DNA from: Diphasiastrum complanatum
Lineage: Eukaryota > Streptophyta > Lycopodiopsida > Lycopodiales > Lycopodiaceae
NCBI GenBank assembly: GCA_029204225.1
Contig: CM055094.1
Span: forward strand, 19,412,702-19,476,701
DNA length: 64,000 nt
Direction of reading: 5' to 3'
Positions 10,917 through 22,906 of this stretch are shown here, one piece after another. Below the pieces are notes generated by a model, which saw nothing but the letters and a program-made list of their open reading frames with translations, was not told where the DNA came from and made no database searches. Made by a program: the position numbers and the translations under genes. The first letter of the stretch is position 1. Every line of letters begins with the position of its first letter.

Positions 10917-12878
10917 ATATACATTCTCGCGCAGCCACTTGGAGCAGGTTCGAGTCAGCATTTGTCTTCGACCAGCAAATGCTTTTGATCTCTGGGTGTA
11001 AGCCTTATCAGCATTGATGATAAAGCCTGAAGTGCACATCTCTTCAAAGATTTGTATGGAGTCTGCAGGAAAGTATTGTATCCGTAAATAGATCCTGGTA
11101 TCCTCCATGTGAAGCGTCGGTTTGTTGGGATTGATGAAAAATTGTGGATACTGCTCAAACCTTTGGCCCATGACAGTCATCAGAAACTGGCAGAACTTGT
11201 GTTGTAGCTTGATTGTAGGATCGTCAGAATCGGAAGTTAATTTGCAAAAATTCTTGATGGACGTATGACATTCCTTCTGAGAAGAGAACGAGCCATCTAT
11301 TATCGCAAAGTTTCAAGGATATGCTGATATGTTGTCTTCCGATCTCCATGCTCGCGCTCGTCTTTTACGAAAACTTGGGTCGAAAGAAGGATCATTCTGG
11401 ATTTGCTTTGGGATTGAAAGACGTACGTATCTTTCATAGACGTACGTATCTTTGAGGAATGGAGCTCTCCAACCGGTCGACGCAATTAAATCTGGTTGAG
11501 AAGAGCTCCCGATCAAATTAGATGCCGTCGATGGAACTGACTTGTCCCCGTCTATTCGTCCTATCACAGTCGACTTACTGGCATGCTTATGATTTTGCTC
11601 ACGTAGCCAGTTGAAGCAGTTTCGAGTCAGTATTTGTCTTCGACCAGTAAATGTTTTTGATCTCTGGGTGTACATGTAACCCTCATCGGCATTGATGATA
11701 AATCTTGAAGTGCACATCTTTTCGAAGATATGTATGGAGTCTGCAGGAAAGTATTGAATCCGTAAATAGATCCTGGTATCCTCCATGTGAAGCGCCGGTT
11801 TGTTGGGATTGATGAAAAAATGTGGATCCTGCTCAGACCTTCGGCCCATGACAGTCATCAGAAACTGGCAGAACTTGTGTTGTAGCTTGATTGTAGGATC
11901 GTCAGAATCGGAAGTTAATTTACACAAATTATTGATGGATGTATGACATTCCTTCTGAGAAGAGAACGAGCCATCTATTATCGCAAAGTTGCAAGGATAT
12001 GTAGATATGTTGTCTTCCGATCTCCATGCTAGCGCTCGTCCTCTACGAAAACTTGGGTCGAAAGAAGGATCATTCTGAATTTGCTTTGGTGAAAGCATTT
12101 CATAGACGTACGTATCTTTGAGGAATGGAGCTCTCCAACCGGTCGACGAAATTAAATCTGGCTGAGAAGAGCTCCCGATCGAATTAGATGCCGTCGTTGG
12201 AACTGACTTGTCCCCGTCTTTTCGTCCTATCAGAGTCGACTTACTAGCATGCTTATGATTTTGCTCACGTAGCCAGTTGAAGCAGTTTCGAGTCAGTATT
12301 TGTCTTCGACCAGTAAATGCTTTTGATCTCTGGGTGTACATGTAACCCTCATCAGCATTGATGATAAATCCTGAAGTGCACATCTCTTCGAAGATATGTA
12401 TGGAGTCTGCAGGAAAGTATTGAATCCGTAAACCCTAGTATCCTCCATGTGAAGGACTGCTTTGTTGGGATTGATGGAAAATTGTGGATCTTGCTCAAAA
12501 CGTTGGCCCATGACAGTCATCAGAAACTGGCAAAACTTGTGTTGTAGCTGGATTGTAGGATCGCGAGAATCGGAACTCAGTTCCCAGAAATTATTGATTG
12601 ATGTATGACATTCCTTTTAGAAGAGCACGAGCAATCTATTATCGCAAAGTTGCAAGGATATGCTGATATGTTCGTTTTCTACGAAATCTTGGGTCGAAAG
12701 AAGGATCATTCTGGACTTGCTTTGGTGCTTGCTCAAGCCTTTCATTCACGTGCGTATCTTTGAGGACTGGAGCTCTCTAACCGGTAGACGCAATTGATTC
12801 TGGCTGAGATGAGCTCCCGATCAAATTAGATGTCGTCGTTGGAACTGACTTGTCCGCGTCTTTGCATCCTACCAGAAT
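10917..12878 (-). pseudogene. Z protein tandem-repeat region, copy A (three units)
   Basis: The minus strand encodes about three copies of a roughly 222-residue unit. Its order is a serine-rich linker (SIGSSSQPDL), TGWRAPFLKDTYV, QNDPSFDPSFR, the motif AYPCNFAIIDGSFSSQKE, then KLQHKFCQFLMTVMG, MEDTRIYLRIQYFPADS, and a basic end (TQRSKAFAGRRQMLTR). The longest open stretch is 11313-12383 (356 residues), covering about 1.6 units. Breaks elsewhere make the whole a pseudogene or a mis-assembled frame. I recognise no known domain. The first unit reads FWELSS and the later two FCKLTS at the equivalent position. Confidence 0.6.
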
Positions 12879-13053
12879 CTAATTACTGATATCATGTGCC
12901 TCCAAATCTCTTCCGCATATAGATTTCGTAGTTTTTGATATTTTGGCCAAACGGATTTTCTCAGCCGCCGATACTATGTTCATTTCTAGGTCCTGCTCCA
13001 TCTTCCTAAGCCGATGTTGGATCAGCAATCCTTTTCTGAGACTCTTCAGCCTC
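12879..13053 (-). pseudogene. Z N-terminal exon, copy A
   Basis: The frame RLKSLRKGLLIQHRLRKMEQ, then DLEMNIVSAAEKIRLAKISK and DLEAHDISN, is conserved in Z copy B (48209-48499) where it is open into the serine-rich unit. It is probably alpha-helical and charged. It starts directly after a splice-acceptor-like CATTTACAG. In this copy TAG replaces the serine codon after HDISN, breaking the link to the repeat region. Confidence 0.45.
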
Positions 13054-13680
<627 letters not shown>

Positions 13681-14479
13681 GTGTGGTGTCCCTTTGTGTG
13701 AATATTTATCCAAACATCTAGTGTGTGGCTGTTAGGCTAGAGATAGCATGATTATTTAATCTCAACATCCATTGGAGTGAGCTTCCGATCCACTTGAACA
13801 CAAAACTTACAAGACTATTTGCTTCATGATGTAAATGTGAATCCAACTTATCAACCGTTACAAAAAATTTGAGCACAAAAGGGGCCTTTCAGAAACATAC
13901 CTTTTATTTTTTTTCCCAAAAGTTTCTTCCACATGGTCCAATCAAAACACTCAAATTTGAAATCTACGTAACATAGCTCCTTCAAATTGATTTTCTTTTC
14001 TTTTTAAAAGAACTGTAATTTTGCGTCAGGGCAGCCCGTAAATAAGCCATTTTATTTGTAGTATAGTATGCAACTCAGCAAAAAAACAGTGTAACTTTTG
14101 AACGGCAACTCAAATAGAGACGATTATAGTGCCATTAGAAAGTCCTCGATGAGAGCTTTTTCAACGACACTCAACATGACCCAGTTCCGAGCTACGGTGA
14201 AGAGGTTGTGGCCAGTAAAGGAGTAGCATTATGGTGCATTTAAGAGTAAAGGATCAAGCAAATACTTATAAAACTGGTATATGGCAAGTTAGACACAATG
14301 ATAAATTCATGAGAATAGTTAGTGAAGCTCAAAAAGTCATTTGGAGTGAGTTCTTGCCGAGTCCCAATTTGTTACCTTGCTATTTGTGAACTTGCCCCAA
14401 GATAAGGTGAAAAAAAACTTTTAATATTACGAATGACAACCACGAAGCTATCATAGTTTCAATCAACATCGATATAATT
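13681..14479 (+). repeat. Modules F (short) and M, copy A
   Basis: Short F (13681-13860) is followed by a roughly 375-base segment containing GGGCAGCCCGTAAATAAGCC, then part of M. The same order occurs at 53176-54010 and, inverted, at 33430-34260 and 59925-60770. No gene is visible. Confidence 0.65.
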
Positions 14480-15250
14480 AAACAACAAAAATCCTCACAT
14501 ACATGGGAACATTACAAAAAATCACAATATCATGCTTTACTGCCATGCTGCCATGCATGCCTTTTAGGAAATGAAAACAAACTTTGATGGGAGAAGATTT
14601 GATGCTGGCACTTCCTTCTTCAGGCATGGAATTGAAATTCAGAAGCCTTGAAAAGCTATAACTTCAAAGGATCGATTTTCCATCTTTTAGTGGCGATCTA
14701 TCATTCGCTACGACAGTGCTACATTACTCCTTCGCATCCTTGGAGACCATCTACATACATCCACCACGGATCCAGAGCGCCATCATCATCCATTTTCAAA
14801 AACCCTAAGCTACCGAGATTTGTTACATTACAAAAAAACCGTCACATCTAACATGAGCCAAATGCTGAGGGGTAGTGCTCCTGAAGCTTGTCAAAACCCC
14901 ACATTCAACACCAATTTGGGTTTATAGCTCGCTACTAGTACATTACTACGAAGAAACATCATTGTTTCCACATCCTATCAAAATGACATTGCTCCAAATT
15001 TTTTCACAAATTTCTAGTCTCCATACACTGCCGAGCAATACTCTACATACAGTGCTCATAGAGCCGAGCCCCCATACTCTGCAGTCACTATGGACCGAGC
15101 TGAGCGTCCATATTCTGCATACAAAGTTGATCGAGACGAGTCCATCAAAAGTCGACCGATCCAAAGCCCTCCACAGTCAACCAAGCCGAGACTCCATTTG
15201 TCTGTTACCAGAGCCGAACTTTCAACAGAGTCCTCAGCCGAGTCCAGAAC
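14480..15250 (+). repeat. Leader module P, copy A
   Basis: P leader without the TATA segment, starting at GAACATTACAAAAAATCACA. It runs into the X ORF start at 15251. Overlapping ORFs at 14875-15279 and the opposite strand are not frame-conserved among copies. Confidence 0.6.
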
Positions 15251-15975
15251 ATGTCTGCCACAACATCTTCCAGTTTTGATGACCCAACTCCAGACAGAAT
15301 TGACATCACCATGGAAAGCCTTGATATCTATGAGATGAACACTTGGTACCAGGAGGCACACTAGTTCTTGAGCCACATAGAGTTCCAACTTCCTCTTTTG
15401 ATCAGTGGCTATCAAATCTCGTTTCGATTGCATAATGCTTATAACCACACCGACATATTTTCCAGTTCATGTTACCTCCTAACCAAAATTTTGTTTATAT
15501 TATCCCTATTTCTGGAGCTGACCTCAATACATTTGGCTTCCCTAGGGGACCAAACACAGTCAATAGGACCCTCAAAAAGATTGAATCCACAACATACTTC
15601 AAATACATAGACCCCTTAGTGGACAAATGGAAAAAAAATGATGGTTACCGTATCGAGGTCATAAATGATAAGCCCTTAGCTGCTTCGTGCGCCTATCTAA
15701 CGAAATATACACAGCGCTATAGGTCCAAGATCACGCGTATCCTCATGAAACTATTCCACATGATGGCTGATTCTAGACTACACAATGAGAACCTTTATGA
15801 CTGGGCCCAGTTTGCTTCCAACTGCCTCCATGACTATATCAAGAACAAGCAAACCTCCACGTTATTAGGCTATCTTTTGATAGATGTCACTTTGCAGCAA
15901 TTGAGCCACCAACCTCGAGTTCGAGACCAGTTGATACTAGCAGATAAAAGCTTGGGAGACTCCCTTGGAACCAGC
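15251..15975 (+). pseudogene. X ORF, copy A
   Basis: ATG opens MSATTSSSFDDPTPDRIDIT, then MESLDIYEMNTWYQEAH, a TAG, then FLSHIEFQLPLLISGY in the same frame. After a frame shift near 15467 the sequence MLPPNQNFVYIIPISGADLN continues through GFPRGPNTVNRTLKKIES, FKYIDPLVDKWK, YAQFASNCLHDYIKNKQTS-like text and LADKSLGDSLGTS. The TAG after EAH is present in all four X copies. The protein is not recognised. At 15975 X breaks and joins antisense gag sequence. Confidence 0.6.
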
Positions 15976-16182
15976 GATCCACTATTCTCCCCTTGAGTGT
16001 GAGGCTTTCGCTGTTGCTGCTGCACTTGATTCTTGCCCTTGGAATAGTCTTTCTTATTGGTGTACAGGGCCATGGATTTGTCTTTGATGGACAGGCCGTT
16101 GGTCTTTCTTCGCATTTCTTCCTGAAGAAGATGACCGATCACCTTTTGAAGAGTGAGGTCGGGTTGTGTGGAGATCATCACC
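15976..16182 (-). pseudogene. Copia gag-B fragment inside chimera G, copy A
   Basis: On the minus strand this reads LTLQKVIGHLLQEEMRRKTN, then LSIKDKSMALYTKKKDYSKG and a glutamine run. This fits the stretch just before the zinc knuckle in a second type of Ty1/copia Gag, different from Copia-2. It is fused on one side to Copia-2 pre-integrase sequence (IIAKG) and on the other to the sense X ORF. The same two breakpoints occur at 31746-31952 and 55675-55880. Confidence 0.6.
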
Positions 16183-17325
16183 CCTTTAGCAATGATCTTG
16201 CCATCCTTCTTGATGCTACATGTATTTGTGGCGAACTCCACAATCAAACCATTGTCAAGCAATTGCCCTACACTAAGCAAGTTCTTAGTGATACTGAAAA
16301 TGTAAAGCACTCCATCAATCTTGATCTTCCTTGAAGATCCCAAGCATAAAGGTATGGATCCTATTCCTTCTATCTTATAAGCATAATTATTTGCTGTAAA
16401 ATTTACGTGATAGGTCCTTCATAGGTAGATAAGGTTGAAAAATACTCCCTCTTACTTGTCATGTGGGAGGTAGCCCCACTATCTATCCACCAAGGGTCTT
16501 CACCTCTTATGCTTGAAGATGAGAAACTTGACATCATGACGAAATCTTCATGAGAGCTCTCCTCTTCCTCTTGACCAAGCTTTTCTTGACTTTGAGTTTG
16601 CTTCTTTTTGAAGCACTCCGAGGCATAGTGCCTCGTCTTGCCACAAAAGTAGCATTTGATCTTCTTTGACTTGCTTCTTCTTAAATGCAACACCTTTGCC
16701 TTTGTATTTTCTCTTGATCTTGATGAAAAGAGCCTTGTCATCTCCATCATTGAGGGAGAGCTTCTCCATCCTTGACTTGATGTGAGTTCTCCTACTCTCC
16801 TCGACCATGAGGAATCCTTGGAGATCTTCAAGTGAAGGCAACTTGCCCATGATTGCATAACCTTGCACCAAGTTAGCAAAATCCATACTTAAACCATTCA
16901 AGATTGGTTGAACAAGTTCACTTTCCTTAATGGAATCTCCTATGTAAGCAAGCTCTTTGTTTAAGTCCTTGACTCTCAACACATATGGATTTGATTCTTC
17001 AAGGATATGAACCTTGAAGTATTGTTGGATTCTTATATCTTTTGAAGAGTTTCCCATGATTCTTGAGCCAAGATGCAAGCACCTACCTCCTTAAGAAGCT
17101 CATGAGGTACATTCATTTTATACAATGGAGAGCAACCTTGGACCTCCTTTTGTATTTTGTAGCTTCTTGAGGGTGAATAGGCTCATCCTCTTCGCCACTC
17201 GCTATATCCATTAGATCTTGTAAAATAAGGATTGATTCCATTCTTAGCTTCCAAATTAAAAAATTAGAAGGATTCAATCTATCATGTGAATCCAAAAGAT
17301 ATGCATTCATTGATCTCGACTTCAC
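16183..17325 (-). pseudogene. Copia-2 gag, protease and pre-integrase in chimera G, copy A
   Basis: From 17325 the minus strand gives Gag (NAYLLDSHDRLNPSNFLIWK, LMDIASGEEDEPIHPQE), LVQPILNGLSMDFANLVQGY, the zinc knuckle CYFCGKTRHYASEC with all CCHC ligands, the protease site DPWWIDSGATSHMT, and pre-integrase SITKNLLSVGQLLDNG. Several frame breaks (near 17110, 16550 and 16400) and a stop after HCIK inactivate it. Integrase, RT and RNase H are absent. The Gag start is the ATG at 17298-17300 or the in-frame one at 17325. Confidence 0.75.
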
Positions 17326-17609
17326 AAGGATATAGGATTCACCTAACCTGAACCAAAAGGAATCATATGCACATAAATATGCCTCTTGAAATCATTCCTA
17401 CAAGATCAGTTGAATCATCAAGCAATAATCAATCCAAACTATATCTTAAATCAAGCAAAATTGAACACAATCTTGACTAGAATTGCATTCACTTGATGAG
17501 CACTTGTCAAAAACTTTGGGCTGACCCTAAAATTTAATTTCTAAGATCTCAATAAGTCTAAGAACTAACTATTACAGTACCAAAGATCAGGATCGACCTT
17601 CCCTTTGAT
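17326..17609 (-). other. Copia-2 leader and link to module F
   Basis: Same sequence as 4235-4548 and 57052-57335: the gag leader, then GGGCTGACCCTAAAATTTAA and a link to GAAAACTACGTGG. No gene is visible and no LTR is present here. Confidence 0.55.
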
Positions 17610-18599
17610 TGATTGAAAACTACGTGGTAGACCTGTGTCCCTTTGTGTGAATATTTTCTAGATCCAAACATCTAGTGTGTGGCTATTAGGCTAGAGATAG
17701 CATGATATATTAATCTCAACATCCATTGAAGTGAGCTCCCGATCCACTTGAACACGAAACTTACAAGACTATTTGCTTCATGATGTAAATGTGAATCCAA
17801 CTTATCAACAATGTGATTCCCTAGTGCACAATGTATCACTATCATCACGTGGCAGAAAGTGATTCACTTTTGTGCATATGTTCCATAGACATGTGAGACA
17901 CTTTACCACAAATAGGCTTGAAAAAATTGGAAGGTAATTTGGTTGTACAAGAAGCAAGCGTTAAAAAATGAAGGGGCCTAGACAAATTTTTTCAAGGCTA
18001 TGTCCTTGGAGGTGGCCAATAATCAACTCCAAGCATCTATGATGAACTACAAGAACACTTGGCTTAACACACAAGATTCAAACTTTCAAGACTTCTTCAG
18101 GAACTACAAAAAACATGTTTAAGCTTAAAGACAAGTGGATGCAAAAAAATCAGTATGTCTTGAAAACTTCCATACATGTGTATACATTGTTAATTTTAGA
18201 GCTCTAGAACTATGGCACATGCAAAGGGGGGTACCATTATGGTGCATTTAAGAGTAAAGGATCAAGCAAATGCTTATAAAACTGGTATATGGCAAGTTAG
18301 ACACAATGATAAATTCATGAGAACAAGTTAGTGAATCTCAAAAAGTCATTTGGAGTGAGTTCTTGCCGAGTCCCAATTTGTTACCTTGCTATTTGTGAAC
18401 TTGCCCCAAGATAGGGTGAAAAAAAACTTTAATATTACGAATGACAACCAGGAAGCTATCATAGTTTCAATCGACATCGATATAATTAAACAACAAAAAT
18501 CATCACATACATGCAAACAAGATGGCAAACACTCATCAATTTTTCTGTGCATGATTCGAGCCGGATTGTCTTCATGCCCAAATTCCTAGAAATTGGAGA
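17610..18599 (+). repeat. Modules F and M, copy E
   Basis: Full F followed by M, in the same order as 4549-5689. Short ORFs on either strand (for example 18346-18589) are not conserved between copies. Confidence 0.65.
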
Positions 18600-19757
18600 T
18601 ACCGGACCAACCTATTGCATCATTATCTGATTGTGCTCTCTTTCTCTTACCTCTAATGGTGCAAAAAAGCTACTAGAATATCGAACGGATAATATCACAA
18701 GCTACATTCAAATGTGCTAAGATAACACGAAAGTGCAGCACAATTTGCTTATAATAGGCTACTTGCAAATGATCATAATCATGGTGAGCTGTGAACTCGA
18801 TCTTTGCCATTATAAATTAGCCTACACTTGGTATAAATAGCATCATTTCCACCAAAAAGAAACTTTCAGAGGAAGTTGATTTGTAGAAAAACTAGAACTT
18901 CAACCTCATAAAACTCTTTAAGAATCTAGGTCCATAATTTTCTCATTTGGTGTAGCTATGTATGTAAGCAAATGTTGCAAAACATTACAAAAATTCACAA
19001 TATCACGCTTTACTGCCATGTTGCCATGCATGCTTTTTAGGAAATGAAAACAAACTCTGATGGGAGAAGATTTGATGCTGGCACTTCCTTCTTCAAGCAT
19101 GGAAATGGAATTCATAAGCTTTGAAAAGCTATAGCTTCAAAGGATCGATTTTCCATCTTTTAGTGGCGATCTATCATTCGCTACGACCGTGCTTGATTAC
19201 TCCTTCGCATCCTTGGACACCATCTGCATACATCCACCACGGATCCAGAATGCCATCATCATCCATTTTCAAAAATCCTAAGTTGCCGAGACTTGCTACA
19301 TTACACAAAAATCGTCACATCTAGCACGAGAATGCTGAGGGGTAGTGCCACTGGAGCTTGTTAAAACCACACATTCAACACCGATTTGGGTTGAAATCTC
19401 TCTACTAGTACGTTATCGCGAAGAAACATCATCGTTTCCACATCATATCAGAGCGACATTGCTCCAAATTTTTCCACAAATTTCTATTCTCCATACACTG
19501 CCGAGCAATACTCTACATACACTGCTCATAGAGCCGCGCCCCCATACTCTACAATCACCGTGGACCGAGCTGAGTGTACATACTCTGCATTCGCTGTGGA
19601 ACGAGATGAGCGTCCATACTCTACATACAAAATTGACTGAGCCGAGTCCATCAAAAGACGACCGATCCGAAACCCTCCACAGTCGACCGAGCCGAGACTC
19701 CACTTGTCTGTTACCAGAGCCGAACCTTCAACAGAGTCGCCAGCCAAGTCCAGAACC
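18600..19757 (+). repeat. Leader module P, copy E, with TATA box at 18832-18840
   Basis: The full P including GTATAAATAG and the complete leader up to the X start. An extra 55-60-base repeat near 19570-19625 (ACTCTGCAT...CGTCCATACTC) duplicates part of the leader, as in the 50-kb copy. In this copy the X start codon context AACATG is AACCTG. Confidence 0.6.
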
Positions 19758-20826
19758 TGTCTGCCACAACATTTTCCAGTTCTGATGACCCAACTCAAGA
19801 CAGAATTGACATCACCATGGAAAGCCTCAATATCTCTGAGATGAACACTTGGTACCAGGAGGCACACTAGTTCCTGAGCCACATAGAGTTCCAACTTCCT
19901 CTTTTGATCAGTGGCTAGCAGAGTCTGTTTCGATTGCATATTGCTTATAACCACACCGACAGATTTTCCAGTTCATGTTACCTCCTAACCAAAATTTTGT
20001 TTATATTATCCCTATTTCTGGAACTGACCTCAATACATTTGGCTTCCCTAGGGGACCAAACACAGTCAACAGGACCCTAAAAAAGATTGAATCCACAGCA
20101 TACTTCAAATACATAGACCCCTCAGTGGACAAATGGGGAAAAAAAAATGGTTACCTTATCGAGGTCATTAATGATAAGCCCTTAGCTACTCCATGCGCCT
20201 ATCTTACGAAATATACATAGGGCTATAGGCCAAGATCACGCGTATCCCCATGAATTTATTCCACATGATGGCTGATTCTAAACTACACGATCAGAACCTT
20301 TATGACTGGGCCCAGTTTGCTTCCAATTGCCTCCATGACTATATCAACAACAAGCAAACCTCCACTTAGTGGGCTATCTTCTGATAGATGTCACTTTGCA
20401 GCAGTTGAGCCACCGACCTCGATTTTGAGACCACTTGATGCTAGCAGATAAAAGCTTGGGAGACTCCCTCAGAACCAGCCAAGAATACCAACTCTACTTC
20501 CAGGCCTATTGCAACAGATTCCACGCAAGCGGCTTCTCAAAAGAGAAAGAGTTCATTCTCTCCACAAGGGCCAACTCCAAAGCACCAAACGGTCGGCCTA
20601 GTGAAGCTTACATCGAGAAAGACACCCATGTCCTCTATGTCACAGACAAAGGATCATTCTGCTGAAGAGTCTTTTGCTCAACATGAAGACACCACCACAC
20701 TAGTCCAACCACCACCAACACAACAATCCAGGAAAAGGACCAAGATACGAGCGAAGCGTCATGCTTCATCAGATGAAACAGACTTAGATGATATGCAGCT
20801 TGACCTCACTAGTAACGTATGTAGTT
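19758..20826 (+). pseudogene. X ORF, copy E (longest, with native 3' end)
   Basis: This copy continues past the point where copies A, B and C join gag, reading SLRTSQEYQLYFQAYCNRF. It then enters a tail with SQTKDHSAEESFAQHEDTTT, QPPPTQQ, a basic cluster RKRTKIRAKRH and an acidic end DETDLDDMQLDLTS, stopping near 20826. The initiating ATG is CTG, the shared TAG is present, and further shifts occur near 19975, 20215, 20360 and 20550. It shows the original 3' end of X and its junction with module Y. I do not recognise the family. The tail looks like a nuclear-targeted, disordered C-terminus. Confidence 0.6.
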
Positions 20827-21363
20827 AACTAGAAGTTGGATAGCCACAACGCGTGGGGTCCATACTTCAAGATTCTATTTTCTACCATTAACTAACATAA
20901 CTTCTCATGTAGATGCAAATCGTATTGCACATCAAAGTTTTCTTTCCATCTACTAAAAGCGTTCACATCAAAGAAAAACAGTCTTATCGATCTGAAAATC
21001 ATGGCAAGAAACTTTGAATATTTTGGACCATAATGAGCGCCAACGTGAATCTTGAAATTCAGAAAATACGGAGTGTGTTGCATCAAATGGAGTGGTGGGG
21101 TTATTTCAAAGTTTTGCAATTCAGGAAATTTGCAATTTCAACACACATCTACTGAAAAAATATTTTGCTTACTTTGCTCATAACTACAAAGCTTTGGTTT
21201 TGCATATAAAGCAAGAAACTTGGCGTGTGATGGATCAAAAAAAGCGCCAAGGTCATTTCAAAATTTTCCAATTAATTTTTTTTTATAATTAAGACGAGTT
21301 TTAATAGCTTACAAGATATATAACAAGTTGGTTTTCTACTAGATTAATCTATCGATTATTAAG
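20827..21363. repeat. Module Y copy 2, proximal part
   Basis: Near-identical to 5816-6351. The minus ORF at 20892-21119 is not convincingly coding. Confidence 0.7.
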
Positions 21364-21679
21364 ATGTCTAAATATCATCTCCATATTGATCTTCCCACAG
21401 AATATGCTCCACTGTCGAGAAAAAATCTGAAACGATCCACCTTACCAGCTCACCAAAGGACGAAAGACAGGAAACAAGTTTCAAACAGGTTTTAAAGAAG
21501 ATCATGAAATTCTATTTTGGATGTTTAGTAAAACAGAATATCCAGAGATACTTAAGAATCATATGAGCGACACACCACTCAATGTTCCTAGAATAGGTGA
21601 TTTTAAGGTGGAATGGCATTTGGTTCACACACCAAGAGCTACAGGGAGTGAAAATCCAAAACTTAGCGAAATGTTTTAA
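21364..21679 (+). pseudogene. Y ORF fragment, copy 2
   Basis: Same 316-base length and frame break as 6352-6667. It ends with NHMSDTPLNVPRIGDFKVEW and PRATGSENPKLSEMF. Differences from copy 1 are mostly conservative (N to D, G to E, I to M). The product is unknown. Confidence 0.4.
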
Positions 21680-22163
21680 CTGATCAAACAACATTTATAT
21701 AGATAGAACCAATAAAACCCAAGCCGTACACTCGTCGATCCAACAACGGATCAGATCTATGGCGCGTAATACAACTGTCCACACGTGTGACACCACACGT
21801 GCTACAATACACGTCAATCTGCCATTCGGCCACGTGCCCACACGTGCGAGCTAACACGTGCCAGAACACACCTCGCCAAACCATTCGACCACATGGCCAC
21901 ATGTGCAAGTTTCACACATGTGGATACAGAAGTGTGGTCCCACACATCAGGTACTGATTGGGCCATGTGACCACACGTGCGAGCCGATACGTGCAAGAAC
22001 ACATGTCGCTGATCCATTCGGCCACGTGTCCCCACGTGGGATTCCACACGTGTTGATCCAGACGTGCAGTTTCACACATGCATATACAAACGTGTGGTTC
22101 CACATGTCAGCTACTGACTGGGCCACGTGTCGCTGGGATTCACACGTGCCAACTTTTTTCTCC
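21680..22163 (+). promoter_or_regulatory. Dense ACGTG cluster, Y copy 2
   Basis: Equivalent of 6668-7150. Some cores are lost (CACACCTCG) and others gained (AACACGTGCC, GACCACACGTGCG), but the overall density is kept upstream of the same TATATAA at 22164-22170. Confidence 0.6.
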
Positions 22164-22170
22164 TATATAA
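22164..22170 (+). promoter_or_regulatory. TATA box, Y copy 2
   Basis: TATATAA in the identical context TCCTATATAAGTCC as at 7152-7158. Confidence 0.5.
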
Positions 22171-22192
22171 GTCCATTCCCGGGGATTGTACA

Positions 22193-22264
22193 ATGGCCGG
22201 TGATTCCAGGGATTTCAGAAAGGTCAACATACGACGAGTTGAGACTACAACTACAACCACATAG
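22193..22264 (+). CDS. Conserved 23-residue mini-ORF, Y copy 2
   Basis: Encodes MAGDSRDFRKVNIRRVETTT plus three threonines. Length, start and TAG match the copy at 7181-7252. The function is unknown. Confidence 0.3.
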   Translation: MAGDSRDFRKVNIRRVETTTTTT

Positions 22265-22684
22265 TCCTACCATAGGCTTGTGTGGTTTACCACATGGCCT
22301 ACCATAGACTTGTGTAGCAGGCCACATAGGCCTGCAATTGACCAAGGCTGTCATAGGTGCCCACGTGTCAAGTCATGTATGACTGCCATGTGGCTAATCA
22401 TGCAGGCTTGGGGCTAGCCACGTGGCAAGCCACGTAGGCCCATCATAGGCTGGCAAGCCAACCAGGCTCTGCCTATGTGGTCTGCTATTTGCGAAGCCTA
22501 TCGCACACTACCACATGGCAAGCCACGTAGGTCTACCACATGGCAAATCATGCAGGCTTGAGGGTTGCCATGTGGCAAGCCATGTAGGCCTACTATAACC
22601 TTGTATGTCAAGTCAACTGGGCCCTGTGCCACGTAGGCTTGAGTGGACCTAGAGATCTATATATATATATAGGTGGGCTCAAAT
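22265..22684. repeat. Degenerate minisatellite, Y copy 2, first part
   Basis: Same family as 7253-7680. Its last 149 bases (22536-22684) are repeated at 24036-24184, exactly 1500 bases downstream, with about four mismatches. Confidence 0.7.
22536..22684 (+). repeat. Direct repeat flanking the RT segment, left copy
   Basis: Starts CCACATGGCAAATCATGC and ends GGTGGGCTCAAA. Pairs with 24036-24184 at roughly 97% identity. Y copy 1 has only one such sequence at 7526-7675, so the right copy accompanies the extra DNA. Confidence 0.75.
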
Positions 22685-22906
22685 CTCTTGCCATAAAAAC
22701 CAGCCAAGAAGATAAACTTTTTCAAACCCTAAATGTGCCCTAAAAGACACAAAAAACAGCAAGTATCAAGTCTAAAAAATCAGCACCAAATTGTGTCGAA
22801 ACCACACATTAGATGGATGCAGGAACTCGCCCTCCTACAAGCCTTGTGTGCTGAAAATTTCAGCCTGAAATTGCATTACAAACTCAAAAAACCAGCAAGC
22901 AAATAA
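22685..22906. other. Left part of the extra DNA in Y copy 2
   Basis: About the first 27 bases continue the match to Y copy 1 (to AGATAAACTTTT). After that the sequence is unique in this window. No ORF is supported before the RT frame opens at 22907. Confidence 0.5.

Noticed and set aside
14875..15450. ORFs of 130-150 codons on both strands of module P (also near 19.4, 32.7, 50.1 and 58.4 kb)
   Set aside because: Frames and stops differ among the P copies and both strands are equally open, so these look like chance in a moderately GC-rich leader.
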